DNA from: Alistipes finegoldii DSM 17242 | GTDB taxonomy: Bacteria; Bacteroidota; Bacteroidia; Bacteroidales; Rikenellaceae | Direction: 5' to 3' | Assembly: GCF_000265365.1 (NCBI RefSeq) | Contig: NC_018011.1 | Span: 558,001 to 622,000, forward strand | DNA: 64,000 nt | In this document: piece after piece, positions 58,973-64,000 of the stretch | Position numbering within the stretch: position 1 is the first letter of the stretch | How the letters are laid out: the number at the start of each line of letters is the position of its first letter | The notes under the pieces: model-generated | Told to the model about the DNA's origin: nothing | What the model saw: only the letters and a program-made list of their open reading frames with translations | Databases searched by the model: none | Program-made: the position numbers and the translations under genes

Positions 58973-60208
58973 ATGAAGAGTACATTTTCAGTTATCTACT
59001 ACCTCAAACGTCAGGTAGTGAAAAAGGACGGGACAGTACCCGTCATGGGACGTATCACGGTGGACGGAAGCCAAACACAGTTCAGCTGCAAACTGACCGT
59101 CGATCCCAAGCTGTGGGACACCAAAGGAGGACGTGTCACGGGCAGAAGCACGGCTGCACTCGAAACGAACCGTATGCTCGACAAGATGCGCGTACGCATC
59201 AACAAGCACTATCAGGAAATCATGGAGCGTGACAACTTCGTCACTGCGGAAAAGGTGAAAAACGCCTTTCTCGGACTGGAACACCGCTACCACACGCTGT
59301 TGCAGGTGTTCCGGCAACACAACGAGGACTATGCCAAGCAGGTGGAGGCAGGCATGAAAGCCAAAGGCACGTTTAACAAGTACAAGATCGTTTACAAGCA
59401 CCTGCAAGAGTTTCTCACCATCCGCTACCATGTGAAGGACATTGCCCTGAAAGAGCTTACACCCGCTTTCATTTCCGATTTTGAAATGTTCCTGCGCACG
59501 GACAAACACTGCTGCACCAATACCGTGTGGCTGTATGTCTGCCCGCTTCGGACGATGGTGTTCATCGCCATCAACAATGAGTGGCTCACGCGCGACCCGT
59601 TCCGTGAGTATGAAATCAAGAAGGAGGAAACGACCCGCAGCTTTCTGACGAAAGATGAAATCCGCCTGCTGATGGAAGGCAAGCTGAAGAATGCGAAGCA
59701 AGAACTGTATCGTGATTTATACCTATTCTGCGCCTTCACGGGCTTGTCGTTCGCCGATATGCGCAACCTGACGGAAGAGAATATCCGCACCTACTTTGAT
59801 GAACACGAGTGGATAAACATCAACCGCCAGAAGACGGGTGTGGTGTCCAACATCCGTATGCTCGACATAGCGAAGCGCATCATCGACAAATACCGTGGGC
59901 TGTGCGGGGACGGCAGGATATTCCCCGTACCCCACTATAACACGTGCCTTGCCGGAATCCGGACCGTCGCCAAGCGTTGCGGTATCACCAAGCATATTAC
60001 ATGGCATCAAAGCCGCCATACGGCCGCCACGACGGTGTTCCTCTCCAACGGCGTACCTATCGAAACGGTCAGTTCCATGCTGGGACACAAGAGCATAAAG
60101 ACAACGCAGATATACGCGAAAATAACCAAAGAGAAGCTCAATCAAGACATGGAGAACCTTGCCGCGAGATTGAACCAAATCGAGGAATTTGCAGGTTGTA
60201 CCATCTAA
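58973..60208 (+). CDS. int: IntDOT-like tyrosine recombinase of a CTnDOT-family ICE
   Basis: From the ATG at 58973 this is a 411-residue protein, the same length as IntDOT of CTnDOT. Catalytic positions coincide with IntDOT numbering: Ser259 (in FTGLSFAD) where other tyrosine recombinases have the first Arg, Arg285, Lys287, His345, Arg348, His372 and nucleophile Tyr381. IntDOT tolerates short mismatched sequences between its cleavage sites and has relaxed site choice. It marks the left end of an integrative conjugative element extending beyond the window. Confidence 0.92.
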   Translation: MKSTFSVIYYLKRQVVKKDGTVPVMGRITVDGSQTQFSCKLTVDPKLWDTKGGRVTGRSTAALETNRMLDKMRVRINKHYQEIMERDNFVTAEKVKNAFLGLEHRYHTLLQVFRQHNEDYAKQVEAGMKAKGTFNKYKIVYKHLQEFLTIRYHVKDIALKELTPAFISDFEMFLRTDKHCCTNTVWLYVCPLRTMVFIAINNEWLTRDPFREYEIKKEETTRSFLTKDEIRLLMEGKLKNAKQELYRDLYLFCAFTGLSFADMRNLTEENIRTYFDEHEWININRQKTGVVSNIRMLDIAKRIIDKYRGLCGDGRIFPVPHYNTCLAGIRTVAKRCGITKHITWHQSRHTAATTVFLSNGVPIETVSSMLGHKSIKTTQIYAKITKEKLNQDMENLAARLNQIEEFAGCTI

Positions 60209-60220
60209 AACAGAGAAGCC

Positions 60221-60583
60221 ATGAAACGTGACATAATCATCATTGAGGACAAGGCGGTCAGCGTAACCGGTAACGATGTATGGATGACCGCCGGAGAAAT
60301 CGCCGGACTGTTCCACACAGGTGTCCCGGCAGTGAACGCCGCCATTAAAGCCATCCTCAAAGCGGACGTGTTGAGTGACTACGAGGTATGCCGCTACATT
60401 CAACTTGAAAACGGTCTGTATGCGGATGTTTACTCGCTTGAGATCATCATCCCCGTCGCTTTCAGATTGAACACCTACTGCACGCACGTGTTCCGCACGT
60501 GGCTGGTGTGTAAAGCTCTCTCGAAAGAAAAGCGACAGGCATACGTGATGTTCATACAGAACGGGAAAGCCGGGTATTGCTGA
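60221..60583 (+). CDS. ICE-encoded hypothetical protein (RhuM-like N-terminus)
   Basis: This 120-residue protein begins 12 bases after the integrase. Its pattern VWMTAGEIAGLFHTGVPAVNAAIKAILKADVL resembles the N-terminal HTH of RhuM/Fic-associated proteins, followed by YADVYSLEIIIPVAFRLNTYCTHVFRTWL. Only the N-terminal part of such proteins is present, as commonly seen next to ICE integrases. Its function is unknown. Confidence 0.6.
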   Translation: MKRDIIIIEDKAVSVTGNDVWMTAGEIAGLFHTGVPAVNAAIKAILKADVLSDYEVCRYIQLENGLYADVYSLEIIIPVAFRLNTYCTHVFRTWLVCKALSKEKRQAYVMFIQNGKAGYC

Positions 60584-60598
60584 ACACGCATACGTGCC

Positions 60599-60649
60599 AA
60601 CAAAAAGGAAACGGACAGCCTAATTTGAGTTGTCCGTTTCCTTTTTGTT
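60599..60649. terminator. Very strong bidirectional terminator
   Basis: A perfect 19-base-pair stem (60599-60617 with 60631-60649) with a 13-base loop and A/T-rich outer arms lies between the convergent genes ending at 60583 and 60666. Confidence 0.85.
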
Positions 60650-60665
60650 CGTTTTCATGCTTCCT

Positions 60666-60971
60666 TTATTCTATTGGCTTGCGGTAATTCGCCTCCAGCA
60701 GTTCACGCAATCCCGATTCGGGGTAAAGCACTTTTCCTCCTAAAAGGATGAAGGGCAACACCCTGTTGTTGCGGTATTCCTGCAAGGTACGGCGGCTCAC
60801 ACGGAGCAACTCCGCCACCTCCCTGTCCGTCAGGTAACGTTCCCCGTCCAGCGGCGGACGGTAGTTTTCCAAAAATGCGGAGAGCCATTTAGAGCCTTTG
60901 CGCATATTCTGCACCACGGTGGCAAGCGGCTCGTCCTCCAGTGTAAAAACATTGTTGTTCTCGTTCATCAT
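60666..60971 (-). CDS. Xis-like HTH_17 protein of the ICE (leftward, second)
   Basis: This 101-residue protein contains the excisionase-type winged helix YLTDREVAELLRVSRRTLQEYRNNRVLPFILLGGKVLYPESGLRELLEAN (about residues 46-95). CTnDOT-family elements carry several such proteins (Xis2c/Xis2d type) that direct excision with the integrase and control transfer genes. It is cotranscribed with the HTH gene starting at 61295. Confidence 0.75.
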   Translation of the reverse strand: MMNENNNVFTLEDEPLATVVQNMRKGSKWLSAFLENYRPPLDGERYLTDREVAELLRVSRRTLQEYRNNRVLPFILLGGKVLYPESGLRELLEANYRKPIE

Positions 60972-61001
60972 GACTTTGGATTCAGTGGGTGAATAACAAG
61001 A

Positions 61002-61295
61002 TTATCTGCCGCCGGGATAGAGCGTACCGATAAGCGGAATCAGCCTCTTGACTTCTTCCTGCTTGTAATAGAACCTGCGGTTTATCTGCGAGTAGCCGAT
61101 AAGCCGTTTGTCGCGTAACGTCTGCAACGTGCGCGGGCTGATTCTCAACTGCCCGCAGACTTCCTCGCCCGTGAGCCATCTTTCCAGCCGCCCTCCGTCG
61201 TTCTTGCGCTTCAGGGCGGCAACCTTCTCCGAGAGGGCATTGAAGGACGCCAACATCATCTCGAAGGTCTTTTTCTCGATAGATACAATTTCCAT
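61002..61295 (-). CDS. Xis-like HTH protein of the ICE (leftward, first)
   Basis: From the ATG at 61295 this is a 97-residue protein: an N-terminal helix (FEMMLASFNALSEKVAALKRK) likely to dimerise, and the winged helix WLTGEEVCGQLRISPRTLQTLRDKRLIGYSQINRRFYYKQEEVKRLIP. A -7 element at 61327-61320 places the transcript start after an alternative ATG at 61340. Probable recombination directionality factor or regulator. Confidence 0.75.
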   Translation of the reverse strand: MEIVSIEKKTFEMMLASFNALSEKVAALKRKNDGGRLERWLTGEEVCGQLRISPRTLQTLRDKRLIGYSQINRRFYYKQEEVKRLIPLIGTLYPGGR

Positions 61296-61319
61296 ATTCA
61301 AAACATTTCTGGTTTGCCG

Positions 61320-61327
61320 CAAAGGTA
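61320..61327 (-). promoter_or_regulatory. -7 element of the leftward HTH pair
   Basis: Minus-strand TACCTTTG matches TAnnTTTG, 25 bases before the ATG at 61295. Confidence 0.5.
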
Positions 61328-61502
61328 ACGCCATCCTCATGAACGCATATCGTTTCCCACTGAAAGGCTGTATGTTGCGCCATCTGTCCGGGTTACGGAG
61401 CCATTTCCGATAAAAATCTTACGTGAGACACGTAGTGAGCTGTTAAAGCCCCTTTTGTTTATTGCCGAATTTTGCCGCAGAAACCAAAAGAAAGGACTGA
61501 AT

Positions 61503-61862
61503 ATGAAAGTAATAACGATGGAAAGTTCCGTCTTCACCGCATTGACGGAACAGATAGCCGAGATAGCGGCACACGTGCGTGCCGTTTCCGGCGAAAGAAA
61601 GGAAAAATCCGCAGACAGGTTGCTCACCACCCGTGAGGCGGCGCACCTGCTGAATGTGAGTACCCGCACCCTCCAGCGTATGCGCAGCGAGCATCGCATC
61701 GGCTATGTGGTGCTGCGCGGCAAGTGCCGCTACCGCCAGTCTGAAATCGACCGCCTGCTTGCGGACTGCACCGTCATGGAAGACGCGGCGACACCGACGG
61801 AAATGAAACGCAACCATACGCTGCGCACGGGAGGCGGCAAACCCAAAGGAAGGAGGACGTGA
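61503..61862 (+). CDS. Xis-like HTH protein of the ICE (rightward, first)
   Basis: From the ATG at 61503 this is a 119-residue protein with a helical N-terminus (VFTALTEQIAEIAAHVRAVS), a winged helix (RLLTTREAAHLLNVSTRTLQRMRSEHRIGYVVLRGKCRYRQSEIDRLL) and a basic tail (GGGKPKGRRT). It starts divergently from the leftward HTH pair across about 200 bases. A role in excision or transfer control is inferred. Confidence 0.75.
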   Translation: MKVITMESSVFTALTEQIAEIAAHVRAVSGERKEKSADRLLTTREAAHLLNVSTRTLQRMRSEHRIGYVVLRGKCRYRQSEIDRLLADCTVMEDAATPTEMKRNHTLRTGGGKPKGRRT

Positions 61863-61865
61863 CGT

Positions 61866-62216
61866 ATGGAACTGCTTACCCGAAACAATTTCGAGAGCTG
61901 GATGCAGAAACTGGTTGAACGGCTCGACCGTCAGGACGAACTGCTGCTCTCCTTGCAACCGTCCGGCAAAACCCCAAACCCGATGGAACGTATCAGGATG
62001 TTCGACAACCAAGACCTCTGTATGCTGCTCCAGATCAGCAAGCGCACCCTACAACGCTACCGCAGCATCGGCGCGTTGCCGTATAAGACGCTCGGCAAAA
62101 AGACCTATTACAGCGAGGAGGACGTGCTGACGTTCCTTTCCGGACACGTAAAGGACTTCAAAAAAGAAGATATAGCCTTCTACAAGGCTCGTATCCATAA
62201 TTTCTTTCAAAAATAA
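61866..62216 (+). CDS. Xis-like HTH protein of the ICE (rightward, second)
   Basis: This 116-residue protein has an N-terminal coiled helix (FESWMQKLVERLDRQDELLLSL) and the winged helix MFDNQDLCMLLQISKRTLQRYRSIGALPYKTLGKKTYYSEEDVLTFL. It follows the previous HTH gene by three bases and precedes the DUF3945 gene by 20. The four HTH proteins of this region share a layout, suggesting ancient duplication. Confidence 0.75.
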   Translation: MELLTRNNFESWMQKLVERLDRQDELLLSLQPSGKTPNPMERIRMFDNQDLCMLLQISKRTLQRYRSIGALPYKTLGKKTYYSEEDVLTFLSGHVKDFKKEDIAFYKARIHNFFQK

Positions 62217-62236
62217 CCCATTAAAACATTTTTCAA

Positions 62237-63838
62237 ATGGCAAAGAAAAAAAGTGAAAAGGACGTGCTGATAGTCCGTGACGAGAAGACGGGCGAAATCA
62301 GCGTGGTAGCCGGGCTGGATGCCGACGGTTCCCCCAAGCGTACCCCCGCGAAAGCGGAGAACGCGCAGAGTTTCCTGCAATTCGACCGCCACGGCGATGT
62401 GCTGGACAACTTCTTCAAAAACTTCTTCCGGCAGTGCAAGGAACCCAGCCGCTTCGGTTTCTACCGTGTCGCGGCAGACCAAGCCGACAAACTGATGGAG
62501 GTGATGAAAGACCTGCTGAAAGACCCCGAAGCCAACAAGGAACTGCTTGCGCCCCACAAGGTGGACACTTCCGGCTACGAAAAGCAGGTGAAGGAAGAAC
62601 AGACCGCCGAAAAGACGGAGCAGACGGAACAAAAGCAGGAAGAGCAGCCCAAAGAAAAACAAGAACAGGAAGAAATGGAAAAGAAGCAGGAACAGAATCA
62701 GGAAAGCCCGCAACAACAGGCACAGGGCAGACGGGGCTACCAGCCCATCGACGAGAGCAAAATCAACTGGCAGGAGTTGGAAGAGAAATGGGGCGTGAAA
62801 CGTGACGACCTTGAAAAGTCCGGTGACCTTCAGAAGATGCTCAACTACGGCAAATCCGACTTGGTAAAGGTGTCGCCCAAGTTTGGCGGCGAGGCTTTTG
62901 AACTGGACGCCCGCCTTTCCTTTAAGAAAGACGGTGAAGGCAATGTCAGCCTCGTGCCGCACTTCATCCGCAAGGAGCAGAAACTCGACGAGTACAAGGA
63001 ACACAAGTTTTCGGACGAAGACCGTAAGAACCTGCGCGAAACGGGCAATCTCGGCAGGGTCGTGGACATCGTGGACAAGGAAACGGGTGAAATCATCCCC
63101 TCGTTCATCAGCATAGACCGCAAGACAAATGAAATCACGGACATACCAGCAAACAAAGTGCGCATACCGGAGCGCATCGGAAAGACGGAAATCACCAAAC
63201 AGGAACAGGATATGCTGCGTGCCGGGCTGCCCGTGCGCGACAAACTTATTGAGCGCAACGACGGCAGGAAATTCGTCACCACTCTTCAAGTGAATGTAGA
63301 GCAGCGAGGCGTGGAGTTCGTACCGGGAACCGGCAGGTCGCCGCGTACTGCCCAGACGCAGGAAGCCAAGAACAATCTCACACAAGGACAGGCTCAGGGC
63401 ATGGAAAATTCCGCAGCCCCACAGAAAGAGCAACGCCGCAACACGTGGACGAACGCCGACGGCAGCATCCGCCCCATCAGCAAATGGAGCGGCATGAACT
63501 TCACCGACCAGCAGAAAGCCGATTATGCAGCGGGTAAGGCGATAAAGCTGGAGAACGTGACAGACAAACAGGGTTTCCATGCCACGATGTATATCAAGTT
63601 CAACCCGGAGAAGGGTCGTCCTTATCGCTACGACACCAATCCTGACAACGCACAGAAGGTAGCCCCCTCCAACGAAAGCCGCACACAGGTGGCGGTGAAC
63701 AGCGAGGGCAAGACCAACGAGGCGACCAAGAACCTGAAAGAGCCGTTGCAGAAGGGACAGACCGCTCCGAAGGACGACAAACAGCAACAGCAGCAGGAGA
63801 AACCACAGAAGAAAAACAACAAGGGCATGAAGATGTAA
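62237..63838 (+). CDS. DUF4099/DUF3945 conjugative-element protein
   Basis: This 533-residue protein has an N-terminal segment (KDVLIVRDEKTGEISVVAGLDADG), a Glu/Gln/Lys-rich disordered stretch (about 120-170), a DUF4099-like part (IDESKINWQELEEKWGVKRDDLEKSGDLQKMLNYGKSDLV) and DUF3945 (VRIPERIGKTEITKQEQDMLRAGLPVRDKLIERNDGRKF). The Gln/Lys-rich C-terminus ends KKNNKGMKM. It is a standard gene of Bacteroidota ICEs, usually just before topB, and probably acts in DNA processing or transfer; its activity is unknown. Confidence 0.85.
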   Translation: MAKKKSEKDVLIVRDEKTGEISVVAGLDADGSPKRTPAKAENAQSFLQFDRHGDVLDNFFKNFFRQCKEPSRFGFYRVAADQADKLMEVMKDLLKDPEANKELLAPHKVDTSGYEKQVKEEQTAEKTEQTEQKQEEQPKEKQEQEEMEKKQEQNQESPQQQAQGRRGYQPIDESKINWQELEEKWGVKRDDLEKSGDLQKMLNYGKSDLVKVSPKFGGEAFELDARLSFKKDGEGNVSLVPHFIRKEQKLDEYKEHKFSDEDRKNLRETGNLGRVVDIVDKETGEIIPSFISIDRKTNEITDIPANKVRIPERIGKTEITKQEQDMLRAGLPVRDKLIERNDGRKFVTTLQVNVEQRGVEFVPGTGRSPRTAQTQEAKNNLTQGQAQGMENSAAPQKEQRRNTWTNADGSIRPISKWSGMNFTDQQKADYAAGKAIKLENVTDKQGFHATMYIKFNPEKGRPYRYDTNPDNAQKVAPSNESRTQVAVNSEGKTNEATKNLKEPLQKGQTAPKDDKQQQQQEKPQKKNNKGMKM

Positions 63839-63900
63839 TCTCCCGTGTCCACCACTAAATCCAAAATAGAATCCAAAGTATCACTAAAAAGTAAGAAAAC

Positions 63901-64000
63901 ATGAAGACAATCATTGCAGAAAAGCCATCCGTGGCACGTGAAATCGCCCGCATCGTGGGCGCGACAAAAAGAGAGGAAGGATATTTCGAGGGAGGCGGCT
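63901..64000 (+). CDS. topB: Type IA DNA topoisomerase (TopB-like), 3' part outside window
   Basis: Only the first 33 codons are present. TIIAEKPSVAREIARIVGA is the TOPRIM start of topoisomerase III, with the catalytic Glu in AEKPS. CTnDOT-family elements encode such an enzyme after the DUF3945 gene, where it may assist conjugative DNA processing. The sequence ends mid-gene at the window edge. Confidence 0.85.
   Translation, partial: MKTIIAEKPSVAREIARIVGATKREEGYFEGGG

Noticed and set aside
1..64000. CRISPR arrays, tRNA and rRNA genes
   Set aside because: No regularly spaced identical repeats and no recognisable tRNA or rRNA sequence were seen, including at the attachment sites.

Overview
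The window looks like a chromosome segment of a GC-rich Bacteroidales bacterium, most likely an Alistipes-like member of the Rikenellaceae. The evidence is the promoter grammar (TTG about 19 bases before TAnnTTTG, no consistent Shine-Dalgarno sites) and typical Bacteroidota families: S46 dipeptidyl peptidase, FISUMP and DUF4876 proteins, a carboxypeptidase-plug TonB receptor, OstA/SurA-like chaperones and DUF5683. The genus is an inference.

Bases 1-37816 are core chromosome. In order they hold: the end of an aminotransferase gene, a CoA-transferase and a HAD phosphatase; a tightly packed leftward six-gene cluster (14460 to 3054) of TonB receptor, DUF4876 lipoprotein, DUF6850-type barrel, FISUMP lipoprotein, membrane 4Fe-4S protein and S46 peptidase; a rightward MacAB-TolC-like efflux operon (14901-20636); a probable small RNA gene; a YidE-like transporter; an MscS-like channel; an MFS plus NUDIX pair; an OstA/SurA/SurA-like envelope operon; a CPBP protease; and a rightward parA-parB-DUF5683-lytic transglycosylase-mnmE run.

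Bases about 37802-55930 are an integrated phage-derived element of about 18.1 kb. It sits in the last codons of mnmE. The displaced chromosomal end, again reading F-C-I-G-K-stop but with different synonymous codons, lies at 55920-55937. The element carries a tyrosine integrase, a leftward repressor/DinD/HTH operon, a rightward early operon with a Rad50-like ATPase, RecT and a metallo-beta-lactamase-fold nuclease, a complete diversity-generating retroelement (DGR), a tail-tip gene, a lysis-like cassette and a cargo pair (Mrr-type endonuclease and lipoprotein). The cargo is preceded by a strongly structured leader RNA. No terminase, portal, capsid or tape-measure gene is visible.

The DGR is the main discovery. 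The variable repeat (46886-46997) and template repeat (47431-47542) align over 112 bases without gaps and differ at 20 positions, every one an adenine in the template. The reverse transcriptase has the IGxxxSQ and YADD motifs expected of DGR enzymes. The diversified protein resembles the small C-type-lectin-like DGR targets of Bacteroidota phages and sits beside the tail module. The element may therefore diversify a receptor-binding protein, either as a reduced prophage or as a satellite that borrows another phage's capsid.

Bases 56209-58320 carry an HTH protein and a second tyrosine integrase. From about 58.9 kb to the window end lies the left end of a CTnDOT-like integrative conjugative element: an IntDOT-type integrase with the characteristic Ser259, several small HTH proteins, a DUF4099/DUF3945 protein and the start of a type IA topoisomerase gene. 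The ICE continues beyond the window.
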